Of a stretch of 35,220 bases of DNA, positions 1-7,975 are shown piece after piece (position 1 is the stretch's first letter; each line of letters starts with the position of its first letter). The notes beneath the pieces are model-generated. The model had not been told where the DNA came from. It saw only the letters and a program-made list of their open reading frames with translations, and did no database searches. Both the position numbers and the translations under genes were made by a program. The stretch is from assembly GCF_003470205.1 (NCBI RefSeq), contig NZ_QWKP01000196.1, positions 1 through 35,220 on the forward strand, in the 5' to 3' direction. Source of the DNA: Cellulomonas rhizosphaerae. GTDB lineage: Bacteria > Actinomycetota > Actinomycetes > Actinomycetales > Cellulomonadaceae.

Positions 1-579
1 CTCGACTCGCGCGCGCTGATCCGCATCGGCCAGGTCCTCAAGGTCCCCGGTGCGGCGAAGGCCACGACCACCACGTCGTCGACCCCGAGCACCAAGGTAC
101 CGAACAGCTTCGCGGGCCGGACGTACTCCGAGGCCGTCGTCGGCGCGGCGAACACGAACAAGGCGACCCTCGAGCGCGTCGGCGTCCCCTCGAAGGCCGA
201 GATGCAGCGCAAGGTCGCCCGGACCGCACGTGCCATGGGCCTCGACCCCGCGCTCGCGCAGGCGATCGCCTTCCAGGAGTCGGGCTTCAACCACACCTCG
301 GTCTCCCCCGCCAACGCCATCGGCACGATGCAGGTCATCCCGTCGTCGGGCGAGTGGGCCTCGGACCTCGTCGGGCGCCACCTCAACCTGCTCGACCCGG
401 ACGACAACGTCACGGCCGGGGTCGCGATCCTGCGCTCGCTCGTGCGCACGTCCCCCGACCTGCCCCGCGCGATCGCGGGCTACTACCAGGGCGCGGCGTC
501 GGTGAAGAAGTACGGCATGTTCTCGGACACGCGACGCTACGTCGCCAACGTCCAGACCCTCATGACGCGCTTCGGCTGA
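1..579 (+). CDS. LysM / lytic transglycosylase protein, C-terminal part
   Basis: The 5' end lies outside the window; the frame is open from base 1 to TGA at 577-579 (192 residues visible). The first residues, ending in RIGQVLKVPG, look like the tail of a LysM peptidoglycan-binding repeat. A Thr/Ser-rich linker follows, then an SLT-type lytic transglycosylase fold. Its signatures are FQESGF (catalytic Glu at about residue 93 of the visible part), AIGTMQVIPSSG and AGYYQG. The protein should act outside the membrane and cleave the MurNAc-GlcNAc bond of peptidoglycan. It lies 60 bases upstream of a PASTA kinase, which also senses cell-wall material. The number of LysM repeats and the signal peptide cannot be seen. 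Confidence 0.85.
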   Translation, partial: LDSRALIRIGQVLKVPGAAKATTTTSSTPSTKVPNSFAGRTYSEAVVGAANTNKATLERVGVPSKAEMQRKVARTARAMGLDPALAQAIAFQESGFNHTSVSPANAIGTMQVIPSSGEWASDLVGRHLNLLDPDDNVTAGVAILRSLVRTSPDLPRAIAGYYQGAASVKKYGMFSDTRRYVANVQTLMTRFG

Positions 580-626
580 CCCTGACCGGCCGCGTGCGCC
601 TCCGACGTCGCCACCGACCGCGCCCG

Positions 627-632
627 TAGACT
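627..632 (+). promoter_or_regulatory. -10 element TAGACT for a leaderless kinase mRNA
   Basis: TAGACT ends 7 bases before the GTG at 640, so transcription would begin at or next to the start codon. No Shine-Dalgarno sequence precedes that GTG. This supports 640 as the start. Confidence 0.5.
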
Positions 633-639
633 CTCGCGC

Positions 640-2640
640 GTGGGAGCAACCATCACCGATCCGCTCGTCGGCCGCCTGGTCGACGGCCGGTACGAGGTCG
701 TCTCCCGGATCGCGCGCGGCGGCATGGCCACGGTGTACCTGGCCGTGGACCGCCGGCTCGACCGGGACGTGGCCCTCAAGGTCATGCACCCGCACCTCGC
801 CGAGGGGTCGTCCGGAGCCGACTTCGTCGCGCGCTTCCGCCGCGAGGCACGCACCGCCGCCCGGCTGACGCACCCCGGCCTCGTCGGGGTCTACGACCAG
901 GGTGTCGACGGCGAGACCAGCTACCTGACCATGGAGTACGTCGACGGCGTCAACCTGCGACGCCGGCTCGGCGAGCGCGGCGCGCTGACCGTCGGCGAGA
1001 CGCTCGACGTCGCCGCCTCGGTCCTGGACGCGCTGGCCGCCGCGCACCGCGCGGGCCTCGTGCACCGCGACGTCAAGCCCGAGAACGTGCTGATGGCGAC
1101 GGACGACCGCGTCAAGCTCGCGGACTTCGGCCTCGCGCGCGCCGTCACCGAGGTGACCGCGACGACGACCGGCACGGTCCTGGGCACCGTCGCCTACCTC
1201 GCGCCAGAGCTCGTCGTGCGCGGCGCGAGCGACGCGCGCACCGACGTCTACGCGTGCGGCGTCCTGATCTTCGAGATGCTGACCGGCCACCAGCCCTTCA
1301 CGGGCGAGACGCCGATCCAGGTCGCGTTCCAGCACGTCAACTCCGACATCCCGGCGCCGTCCGACCAGGTCTCGTGGCTGCCGATCGAGATCGACGACCT
1401 CGTGCGTGCGCTCGCCGCGCGCGACCCGGAGGACCGGCCCGTCGACGCCGGGGCCGCGGGCGAGCTCCTGCGTCGCACGCGTGCCGCCCTCGACGAGGAG
1501 ACGTTGGACCGCCGCGCGGACGTCGCGCCCTCGATCGTCCTGCCCGCGGCGACCGACCCGGCCGAGACCGACCTCGGGACGGGCGCCGTCGAGGCCGGTG
1601 CCGACGACGAGCCCGACGACACCGACGCGACGACCCGCCTCGTGACCGACAGCCCGGGCTCAACGGTCGCGCTGCCGATCGGCCTCGCGGGCGCCCTGGC
1701 CACGCAGAGCGCTCCCGCTCCCCCACGTCGCCGCCGCCGGCTGCTGCGCTGGGTCGCGGTCCTGCTCGTGCTCGTCGCCGTCGTCACCGGCGGCGTCTGG
1801 TGGTACGCCGCTCTCGGACCCGGCGCCTGGACCGACGTCCCGACGGTGGCCGGCAAGGCCGTCGCCGACGCCGAGCGCGCGCTGGTCGCCGACGGGCTCG
1901 AGGCGTCGTCGACCAAGGCGTACGACGACGAGGTACCCGTGGGCGACGTCGTCTCGAGCGTTCCCGTCGCCGGCCAGTCCGTGCGCAAGGGCTCGACGGT
2001 CGAGCTGACCGTGTCCGAGGGCCCGCGGTATGTGAACGTGCCGTCGGGTGTGGTGGGCGAGATGCAGGCGCAGGCCGACGCCACCCTCGTGGACGCGGGA
2101 CTGAAACCCGTCTACGCGCCCGGCGAGTACGACGCCAAGGCAGCGATCGGCGAGGTGCTCAGCGCCACGTTGCCCGACGGCAGCGCCGCCGACCCCGGGA
2201 CGCGCACGACCTGGGGCACCGAGGTCCGGCTCACGGTCTCCAAGGGGCGCCAGCCGGTCACGGTGACGAACGTCGTCGGCGCTACCCTCGACGTCGCCAA
2301 GGAGACGTTCAAGGAGGCCGGGCTCAAGGTCAAGACGACCAAGGAGTTCAGCCACACCGTCCCCGAGGGCACCGTCATCAGCCAGGACCCGAAGTCAGGC
2401 ACGAGCCGCCTCGAGGGCGACACGGTCAAGCTCGTGGTGTCCAAGGGACCCGAGCCCGTCGAGGTCCCGAACGTCGAGCGGATGGGCTTCGACGAGGCCG
2501 AGCAGAAGCTCACGGACCTCGGGTTCGTGGTCAGCGAGAAGAAGTCGTGGGGCGGCTTCATCGGTCAGGTCGTCGACCAGAGCGTCGAGGCCGGCACCAC
2601 CGCCCCCTGGGGCAGCACGATCGTCCTGACGGTCGTCTGA
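640..2640 (+). CDS. PASTA-domain serine/threonine protein kinase (PknL/PknB type)
   Basis: A 666-residue membrane kinase with a GTG start. The N-terminal Hanks kinase domain (about residues 15-275) is complete: glycine loop RGGMATVY, Lys47 in VALKVM, catalytic HRDVKPEN (Asp144), DFG 162-164 and APE 188-190. A disordered acidic, Thr-rich linker follows, then a basic stop-transfer and one membrane helix at about 370-392. Four extracellular PASTA repeats (about 398-460, 464-535, 538-603, 607-666) should bind peptidoglycan fragments or lipid II. The kinase would phosphorylate cytosolic division, wall-synthesis or translation proteins. Its place next to aroG matches M. tuberculosis pknL (Rv2176), although as I recall that protein lacks PASTA repeats, so the symbol is left open. 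Confidence 0.93.
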   Translation: MGATITDPLVGRLVDGRYEVVSRIARGGMATVYLAVDRRLDRDVALKVMHPHLAEGSSGADFVARFRREARTAARLTHPGLVGVYDQGVDGETSYLTMEYVDGVNLRRRLGERGALTVGETLDVAASVLDALAAAHRAGLVHRDVKPENVLMATDDRVKLADFGLARAVTEVTATTTGTVLGTVAYLAPELVVRGASDARTDVYACGVLIFEMLTGHQPFTGETPIQVAFQHVNSDIPAPSDQVSWLPIEIDDLVRALAARDPEDRPVDAGAAGELLRRTRAALDEETLDRRADVAPSIVLPAATDPAETDLGTGAVEAGADDEPDDTDATTRLVTDSPGSTVALPIGLAGALATQSAPAPPRRRRRLLRWVAVLLVLVAVVTGGVWWYAALGPGAWTDVPTVAGKAVADAERALVADGLEASSTKAYDDEVPVGDVVSSVPVAGQSVRKGSTVELTVSEGPRYVNVPSGVVGEMQAQADATLVDAGLKPVYAPGEYDAKAAIGEVLSATLPDGSAADPGTRTTWGTEVRLTVSKGRQPVTVTNVVGATLDVAKETFKEAGLKVKTTKEFSHTVPEGTVISQDPKSGTSRLEGDTVKLVVSKGPEPVEVPNVERMGFDEAEQKLTDLGFVVSEKKSWGGFIGQVVDQSVEAGTTAPWGSTIVLTVV

Positions 2641-2645
2641 CGTCA

Positions 2646-2669
2646 CGGGCCTTCTGACTGGTAGGCCCG
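2646..2669. terminator. Weak inverted repeat between convergent genes
   Basis: A 7-bp inverted repeat (CGGGCCT / AGGCCCG, loop 10) sits in the 42-base gap between the convergent kinase and DAHP synthase genes. There is no T-run. A bidirectional terminator is plausible from position only. Confidence 0.4.
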
Positions 2670-2682
2670 CGCCGTCAGCGCA

Positions 2683-4035
2683 TCACGCCTTGCGGAGCAG
2701 CTCGACGACCTGGAAGGCCAGCTCGAGTGACTGCTGGTGGTTCAGCCGCGGGTCCACGAGCGTCTCGTAGCGACGCGCGAGGCCCTCGTCGTCGATCTCC
2801 TCGGACCCACCGAGCACCTCGGTGACGTCGTCACCCGTGAGCTCGATGTGCAGGCCGCCGGGCACCGTGCCGAGCGCGCGGTGCACCTCGAAGAAGCCCG
2901 CGACCTCGTCCATCACGTCGGAGAACCGGCGCGTCTTGTAGCCCGACGCCGACGTGATGCCGTTGCCGTGCATGGGGTCGCAGACCCAGGTGACCGGCCG
3001 GCCGTCGGCCGTGACCTTCTCGACGAGCGCGGGCAGCAGGTCGCGGACCTTGCCGGCACCCATGCGCGTGATGAAGGTGATCCGGCCGGCCTCGCCCTGC
3101 GGGTTCAGCTTGTCGATGAGCGCGAGCGCGTCGTCGGCCGTCGACGTCGGGCCGAGCTTGATGCCGAGCGGGTTCTGCACGCGCGAGAAGTAGTCGACGT
3201 GCGCGCCGTCGAGCTGGCGCGTGCGCTCCCCGATCCACACGAAGTGGCCCGAGCAGTCGTACGGCAGGCCCGTGCGCGAGTCGATCCGGGTCAGCGGGCG
3301 CTCGTAGTCGAGCAGCAGGCCCTCGTGGCTCGAGAAGAAGTCGACCGAGCGCAGCGCGTCGAAGTCGGCGCCGCACGCCGCCATGAAGCGGATCGCACGG
3401 TCGATCTCGGCCGCGATCTCCTCGTAGCGCGAGTAGGCCGGGTTGGCCATGAAGCCGCGGTTCCACTCGTGCACGCGCAGCAGCGACGCGAAGCCGCCGG
3501 TCGTGAACGCGCGGATGAGGTTCAGCGTCGAGGCGGACGTGTGATACGCCTCGAGCAGTCGCTGCGGGTCCGGCGTGCGGGCCTCGGGCGTGAACTCGTA
3601 GCCGTTGATGATGTCGCCGCGGAACGCCGGCAGCGTCACGCCGTCGCGCGTCTCGGAGTCCGAGCTGCGGGGCTTGGCGTACTGCCCGGCCATGCGGCCC
3701 ATCTTGATGACCGGCAGGCTCGCGCCGTACGTGAGCACGACCGCCATCTGCAGGATCGTCTTGATCTTGTTGCGGATGTTGTCCGCGGTCGCCTCGCCGA
3801 ACGTCTCGGCGCAGTCCCCGCCCTGCAGCAGGAAGGCCTCGCCGCGGCCGGCCGCCGCGAGCTGGGACCGCAGGTGGTCCGCCTCGCCGGCGAACACGAG
3901 CGGCGGGAGCGTCGACAGGCGCGAGGTCACGGCCTCGAGCGCGGCGGCGTCGGGCCACTGCGGCTGCTGGACGGCCGACATCGACCGCCAGGCGTCGAGC
4001 CCCTCGACGACGGCCGGGTCCGGCGCGACGCTCAT
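2683..4035 (-). CDS. aroG: Class II 3-deoxy-7-phosphoheptulonate (DAHP) synthase
   Basis: A 450-residue enzyme condensing phosphoenolpyruvate with erythrose 4-phosphate, the first step of the shikimate pathway. Family signatures include LQGGDCAETF (metal-binding Cys), KMGRMAGQYAKPRS, the SHEGLLLDYE region, ITRMGAGKVRD, CDPMHGN (metal-binding His) and HIELTGDDVTE. The C-terminal DPRLNHQQSLELA is typical of the plant/mycobacterial class II type. The start is ATG at 4035, which overlaps the TGA of the upstream phosphofructokinase gene as ATGA, so translation is probably coupled. An alignment would be needed to judge the allosteric sites for aromatic amino acids. It corresponds in position to M. 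tuberculosis aroG (Rv2178c). Confidence 0.95.
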   Translation of the reverse strand: MSVAPDPAVVEGLDAWRSMSAVQQPQWPDAAALEAVTSRLSTLPPLVFAGEADHLRSQLAAAGRGEAFLLQGGDCAETFGEATADNIRNKIKTILQMAVVLTYGASLPVIKMGRMAGQYAKPRSSDSETRDGVTLPAFRGDIINGYEFTPEARTPDPQRLLEAYHTSASTLNLIRAFTTGGFASLLRVHEWNRGFMANPAYSRYEEIAAEIDRAIRFMAACGADFDALRSVDFFSSHEGLLLDYERPLTRIDSRTGLPYDCSGHFVWIGERTRQLDGAHVDYFSRVQNPLGIKLGPTSTADDALALIDKLNPQGEAGRITFITRMGAGKVRDLLPALVEKVTADGRPVTWVCDPMHGNGITSASGYKTRRFSDVMDEVAGFFEVHRALGTVPGGLHIELTGDDVTEVLGGSEEIDDEGLARRYETLVDPRLNHQQSLELAFQVVELLRKA

Positions 4036-5252
4036 GAGTGGCTCGCGGGGACGAGATCCTGGCCGATGTCGGACAGCAGCGAGCCGAACCAGGGCTGCGA
4101 GACGTCGAACGCCTTGCCGCCGGCGATGCGCGGGAACTCGATCGCGCGCAGCACGTCGTCCTGCTCCTCGTCGTGCCCGATCACGCCGGACTCGCCGCGC
4201 AGGGCGCACTCGACCGCGAGGTCCGTCATCGACTTGATCAGGCGCAGGTCCTCGGCGTTCGCGGCCGCGGCGCGCGAGTAGTACCCGGACTTCTGGACCA
4301 TGGTCTTCTCCGCGCCGAGCTTCTCGCCGAACTGCTTGGCGAACCACTGGCCGGGGTTGACGGTGTCGAGCTTGACGTGACCGAACGGGTCGCGCTCCAC
4401 GGGCGTGCCCGCGGCCTCGAGCTGCTCGACGATCTCGTGCATGCCCGCGCCCTCGGACAGGAAGATGTTGACGTTGCCCTGGCTGTCCATGATGCCCTTG
4501 AGGCGCTCGGCCTCGGCGTCGATGTCGAGCGCGAGCTCGGGCACGAAGACGGCGTGGATGTCCCAGCGCTCGCGCGTCAGGCCGATGCCGGGGACCCACT
4601 CCTGCTGGTCGAGCCACTTGCGGTACTCGACGGCCGCGGCGGCGGTCAGCCACCCGCAGTGCCGGCCCATGACCTCGTGGACGATGAGCATGCGCGGGCC
4701 CGAGCGGTGCTCGCCGATGATGTTCGCCGCGAAGCCGGCGGCCTCCTCGGCGGCGGTCCAGGCGCCGAGCGACTGACGGATCGGGATCACGTCGTTGTCG
4801 ATCGTCTTGGGCAGGCCGACGACGGTCAGGTCGTAGCCGTTCTCGTGCAGGTAGGCGGCCAGGTCGGCAGCCGTCGTGTTCGTGTCGTCGCCACCGATGG
4901 TGTGCAGCACGTCCACGCCGTCGGCCTTGAGGCGCTCGGCGGCGACCTTCAGCGGGTCCTCGCCCTCCTGCACCAGGCCGCGCTTGACGCAGTCCTTGGC
5001 GTTGGTGAGCTTGACGCGCGAGTTGCCGATCGGCGAGCCGCCGAAGCGGTGGAGGATCCCGGCGTTGGCGCGGACCTGGTCGTCGATGACGATCTTGTCG
5101 CCGCGCAGGAGTCCGTAGTAGCCGTGCTCGTACGCGATGATCTCGACGTCCGGGGCGATCTCGGTGTAGCGCTCGATGAGGCCACCGACGGCGGACGACA
5201 GGCACGGAGCGAAGCCACCCGCGGTCAGGAGGGCGACGCGACGAACCGACAT
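4032..5252 (-). CDS. pfp: 6-phosphofructokinase, probably pyrophosphate-dependent
   Basis: A 406-residue group II phosphofructokinase phosphorylating fructose 6-phosphate. The phosphoryl-donor determinants read GGDD (residues 120-123) and PKTIDND (148-154). Asp and Lys at these places are the known marks of PPi-dependent enzymes; ATP enzymes have Gly at both. MGRHCGW is the sugar-phosphate loop. With PPi as donor the reaction is reversible and can serve glycolysis or gluconeogenesis. The ATG at 5252 is chosen because AGAGG lies 8 bases upstream; a GTG three codons earlier would sit on top of that site. The gene ends in an ATGA overlap with aroG, so supply of hexose phosphate and DAHP synthesis are expressed together. 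Annotation as a plain ATP enzyme (pfkA) would be the alternative. Confidence 0.93.
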   Translation of the reverse strand: MSVRRVALLTAGGFAPCLSSAVGGLIERYTEIAPDVEIIAYEHGYYGLLRGDKIVIDDQVRANAGILHRFGGSPIGNSRVKLTNAKDCVKRGLVQEGEDPLKVAAERLKADGVDVLHTIGGDDTNTTAADLAAYLHENGYDLTVVGLPKTIDNDVIPIRQSLGAWTAAEEAAGFAANIIGEHRSGPRMLIVHEVMGRHCGWLTAAAAVEYRKWLDQQEWVPGIGLTRERWDIHAVFVPELALDIDAEAERLKGIMDSQGNVNIFLSEGAGMHEIVEQLEAAGTPVERDPFGHVKLDTVNPGQWFAKQFGEKLGAEKTMVQKSGYYSRAAAANAEDLRLIKSMTDLAVECALRGESGVIGHDEEQDDVLRAIEFPRIAGGKAFDVSQPWFGSLLSDIGQDLVPASHS

Positions 5253-5369
5253 GAGACACACCTCTCGTAGAACTGCACTGTTGGACCTGCTCGCGCAGGG
5301 GTTCGAACGTATGACGGCGACCCGTGCCCGGACCGGGACCGAGGTCCGATCAGCGCGGGTGCGACGCGG

Positions 5370-6170
5370 TCATCCTACTGACGCGGCGTCCTCGTCCTGC
5401 GGGGGGACCGGAACCTGGACGTCCGGCACCGGACGCCCGCCCGGCGCAGCCGGGAGCTGGTCCGGGGCGTCGCCCGTGACCGCCGGGTGGCCGGTCGCGA
5501 TGCGGGCCTTCTGGGTCGCGGCGTAGACGTCCACGTACTCCTGGCCGGACAGGCTCATGATCGCGTACATGATCTCGTCGGTGACCGCCCGCAGGATGAA
5601 GCGGTCGTTCTCCATGCCCTGGTAGCGGCTGAAGTCGAGGGGCTCGCCGACGACCATGCCGATCCGCATGACCTTGGGGATCGTGCGCCCGAGCGGCTGC
5701 GCGACGTTCGTGTCGACCATCGCGACCGGGACCACCGGCGCGCCCGACTCGATCGCGAGGCGCGCGATGCCGGTCTTGCCGCGGTACAGCCGGCCGTCGG
5801 GGCTGCGGGTGCCCTCGGGATAGATCCCGAACAGCCCGCCCTCCTCGAGGCGTCGCAGACCCGTGCGCAGCGCGGCCTCGCTGGCCTTGCCGCCACCACG
5901 GTCGACCGGGATGGTCCCGACGCCGCGGAAGAAGCCCGCCTGCAGGCGGCCCTTGAGGCCCTGGCCGGTGAAGTACTCCTGCTTGCCGATGAACACGAGC
6001 TCGCGGTCGAGCATGAGCGGCAGGAAGAACGAGTCGATGACGGCGAGGTGGTTGCTCGCGAGGATGGCAGCACCCTCGGCCGGGATGTTCTGGGCACCAC
6101 GGATCCACGGTCGGTAGACCAGGTGCAGGAGCGGACCCACGAAGACCCGCTTCATCAACCAGTAGAACAA
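5370..6170 (-). CDS. plsC: 1-acyl-sn-glycerol-3-phosphate acyltransferase
   Basis: A 266-residue membrane-associated acyltransferase for phosphatidic acid synthesis. It carries the NHLAVID block (HX4D, His41/Asp46), the GVGTIPVDRGGG region and the YPEGTRSPDG block (Glu119), the four-block pattern of the PlsC family. The C-terminal 40 residues are Pro-rich and probably disordered. The start is taken as TTG at 6170 (MFYWLMKRVFVGP) because GGAGAGGTGAG precedes it and homologues begin with a similar hydrophobic segment. A TTG at 6212 would add 14 residues but has no ribosome site. It corresponds in place to M. tuberculosis Rv2182c and is transcribed away from the next gene. Confidence 0.9.
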   Translation of the reverse strand: MFYWLMKRVFVGPLLHLVYRPWIRGAQNIPAEGAAILASNHLAVIDSFFLPLMLDRELVFIGKQEYFTGQGLKGRLQAGFFRGVGTIPVDRGGGKASEAALRTGLRRLEEGGLFGIYPEGTRSPDGRLYRGKTGIARLAIESGAPVVPVAMVDTNVAQPLGRTIPKVMRIGMVVGEPLDFSRYQGMENDRFILRAVTDEIMYAIMSLSGQEYVDVYAATQKARIATGHPAVTGDAPDQLPAAPGGRPVPDVQVPVPPQDEDAASVG

Positions 6171-6247
6171 GTGCTCACCTCTCCAGCCGGCCTGCTCGGC
6201 AGCATGCCGCAACGCGGGCCGGACACCTCGACCGCACCGTCCGACTC

Positions 6248-6253
6248 TAGAGT
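6248..6253 (+). promoter_or_regulatory. -10 element TAGAGT for a leaderless mRNA
   Basis: TAGAGT ends 6 bases before the ATG at 6260. No ribosome-binding site is visible, so the mRNA probably begins at the start codon. Confidence 0.5.
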
Positions 6254-6259
6254 GCTCTC

Positions 6260-6829
6260 ATGGCTCCTCGCCCCGACGACCCGGACGAGCCGGCCCTCGG
6301 TCCCGACGCAGACGTCCCCGGACCCGAGGATGACGGCTCGCGCGCCGGCGCGTCCACACCCGCAGACGACGAACCCGTCGACGACGAGCAGTGGGCCGCC
6401 ATCGTGGCCCAGCTCGGCGAGATCGACAGCGCCGACGCGCCGAGCCCACCCGCGCTCGACTTCCCCGTGGCGCCCTGGGTGGGCACCGCACACGTCGTGC
6501 GCGCGGCCGACGAGGCGCCGGCCGCGGCGCGCGACTGGGACGGCACCGACCAGTACGACGAGGCGGAGGCCCGGGCCGACGAGGCCGAGGGCTTCGTCGC
6601 GCCGGACCCCGGGCCCGTGATGGGCGGCGACCCGCTGCTGACGATGGCGTGGCTCGCGGCGGCCGGCATGCCGGTGTTCCTGCTCGTCGTGCTGATCACG
6701 TGGCGCGGCGCACCGGCCGCCCTGGTGCAGGCGGCGTGCGCGGTGTTCGTGCTCGGCGTGGCCGTGCTCGTCTGGCGCATGCCGAGCCGTCGCGATCCGG
6801 GCGACGACGACACGGGCGCCGTGGTCTGA
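6260..6829 (+). CDS. Acidic two-helix membrane protein of unknown function
   Basis: A 189-residue protein not recognised as a named family. Residues 1-115 are very acidic (Asp/Glu/Pro/Ala) and probably disordered, with one ordered-looking patch (DEQWAAIVAQLGEID). Two hydrophobic segments follow (about 128-148 and 153-175), separated by a short polar turn, and a basic then acidic tail ends the chain. This suggests a small membrane hairpin with a long cytosolic N-terminus. The gene diverges from plsC and ends two bases from the stop of the convergent glucokinase gene. The ATG is supported by the -10 hexamer 6 bases upstream. Similar hypothetical proteins occur in other Micrococcales, as I recall. 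Confidence 0.8.
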   Translation: MAPRPDDPDEPALGPDADVPGPEDDGSRAGASTPADDEPVDDEQWAAIVAQLGEIDSADAPSPPALDFPVAPWVGTAHVVRAADEAPAAARDWDGTDQYDEAEARADEAEGFVAPDPGPVMGGDPLLTMAWLAAAGMPVFLLVVLITWRGAPAALVQAACAVFVLGVAVLVWRMPSRRDPGDDDTGAVV

Positions 6830-6831
6830 CG

Positions 6832-7776
6832 TCAGAGCCGCGCCAGGTCCGCGGCGCCGACCATGCCGGCGTCGTTGCCCATCGCGGCGACCACGAAGGT
6901 CGCCTCGGGGCGGTGCCCGCGGCCCGAGAGCTGCTCGCTGAAGGCCTTGCGGGCCGGGACGAGCAGGAGGTCGCCCGCCGCGGCCACGCCGCCGCCGACC
7001 ACGATGAGCGCAGGGTCGAGCAGCGCGGTCGCCGATGCGGCGCCCTCGCCGAGCCAGCGGCCCAGCTCGGCCAGCAGCTCGACGGCGAGCGGGTCGCCCT
7101 CGACCGCAGCCTTCGTCACGTGCGGGCCGGCGATCTTCTCGGCCGAGCCGCCCGCGAGCTCGAGGATGCGCGCGGCGCGCTCGGGCGCCGTGATGGCGGC
7201 GGCCTGGGCGTCGCGCACGAGCGCGCTGCCGGACGTGTACTGCTCCCAGCAGCCCTCGTGGCCGCAGCCGCAGTAGTGGCCACCGGGGACCACGCGCATG
7301 TGGCCGATCTCGGACGCCACGCCCCACGCACCCCGCAGCAGCTCGCCGTTGGTGACGATCGCACCGCCGAGGCCGGTGCCGACGGTGAGCGTGAGCATGT
7401 CGTCGACGTCCTGCGCGGCGCCGAACCGGAACTCGGCCCAGCCGGCGGCGTTCGCGTCGTTCTCGACGACGATCGTCACCTTGTCGTCGATGAGGGCTGC
7501 CACGTTGTCGCGCAGCGGGTAGTCGCGCCACGCGATGTTCGGGGCGAACAGGACGCCCGAGCGGTCGGCCGCGACGAACCCGGCGGCGGCGAGGCCGATC
7601 GCGGAGATCTTGTGGTCCGCGCTGAGCTCGGCGTAGACGTCCGCGATCGCGCGGTCGATGCTCGCGGCGTCGTCAGGCTCCGTCTCGCGTCGCGTCTGGG
7701 CCAGGATCTGGCCGTCGTCGTCCACGACGCCGGCCGCGATCTTCGTCCCGCCGATGTCCACACCGATGGCGTGCAT
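6832..7776 (-). CDS. glk: ROK-family glucokinase
   Basis: A 314-residue sugar kinase converting glucose to glucose 6-phosphate. The N-terminal phosphate loop is VDIGGTKIAAG. The sugar-binding ENDANAAGWAE contains the catalytic base Asp107, followed by VGTGLGGAIV. The ROK zinc site is His159 (EIGHM) with Cys169, Cys171 and Cys176 (CGCGHEGCWE). The length fits GlkA-type glucokinases better than the shorter polyphosphate glucokinases, so ATP is the likely donor, but the donor is inferred. GGAG lies upstream of the ATG at 7776. The gene is transcribed divergently from fadD15. In streptomycetes the homologue also mediates glucose repression; nothing here shows that role. Confidence 0.92.
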   Translation of the reverse strand: MHAIGVDIGGTKIAAGVVDDDGQILAQTRRETEPDDAASIDRAIADVYAELSADHKISAIGLAAAGFVAADRSGVLFAPNIAWRDYPLRDNVAALIDDKVTIVVENDANAAGWAEFRFGAAQDVDDMLTLTVGTGLGGAIVTNGELLRGAWGVASEIGHMRVVPGGHYCGCGHEGCWEQYTSGSALVRDAQAAAITAPERAARILELAGGSAEKIAGPHVTKAAVEGDPLAVELLAELGRWLGEGAASATALLDPALIVVGGGVAAAGDLLLVPARKAFSEQLSGRGHRPEATFVVAAMGNDAGMVGAADLARL

Positions 7777-7934
7777 GTGTGAGTACTCCTACGCGATCGT
7801 CACTGGGGGCGCCGCATCCGCTGCGGCACGGGTGCCAACGCTAGCGGTCCCGCAAGGGTGCGGGTGACGACCTTGGTCCGTGCAGCACCCGCGCCACCCG
7901 GACGGGCGCTGGCGTACTGCTCGGTAACGTCCCG

Positions 7935-7940
7935 TATCCT
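7935..7940 (+). promoter_or_regulatory. Candidate -10 TATCCT upstream of the acyl-CoA ligase
   Basis: TATCCT lies 35 bases before the ATG at 7976. The leader would contain GGAG 7 bases before the ATG. No clear -35 is seen. The 199-base gap with glk on the other strand holds both divergent promoters. Confidence 0.35.
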
Positions 7941-7975
7941 CGTCGCACACTTCGCCACCTGCCACTGGAGCCAGC

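Noticed and set aside
2683-5259. One very long minus-strand frame covering both the DAHP synthase and phosphofructokinase genes
   Set aside because: Only its last 450 codons encode a protein with family motifs. The rest is an Arg-rich out-of-frame reading of the phosphofructokinase, so it is not a fusion.
4038-5270. Long plus-strand open frame opposite the phosphofructokinase gene
   Set aside because: Val/Leu/Asp/Gly/Arg-rich translation without domains, typical of antisense frames in high-GC DNA.
5301-5308. GTTCGAAC resembling an SOS box or a tRNA T-loop
   Set aside because: The second half-site at the proper distance (TCGAAC-N4-GTTCGA) is missing, and no acceptor or anticodon stems can be built around it.
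6171-6212. TTG at 6212 as the plsC start
   Set aside because: No ribosome site precedes it, while GGAGAGGTGAG precedes the TTG at 6170 and homologues begin at that segment.
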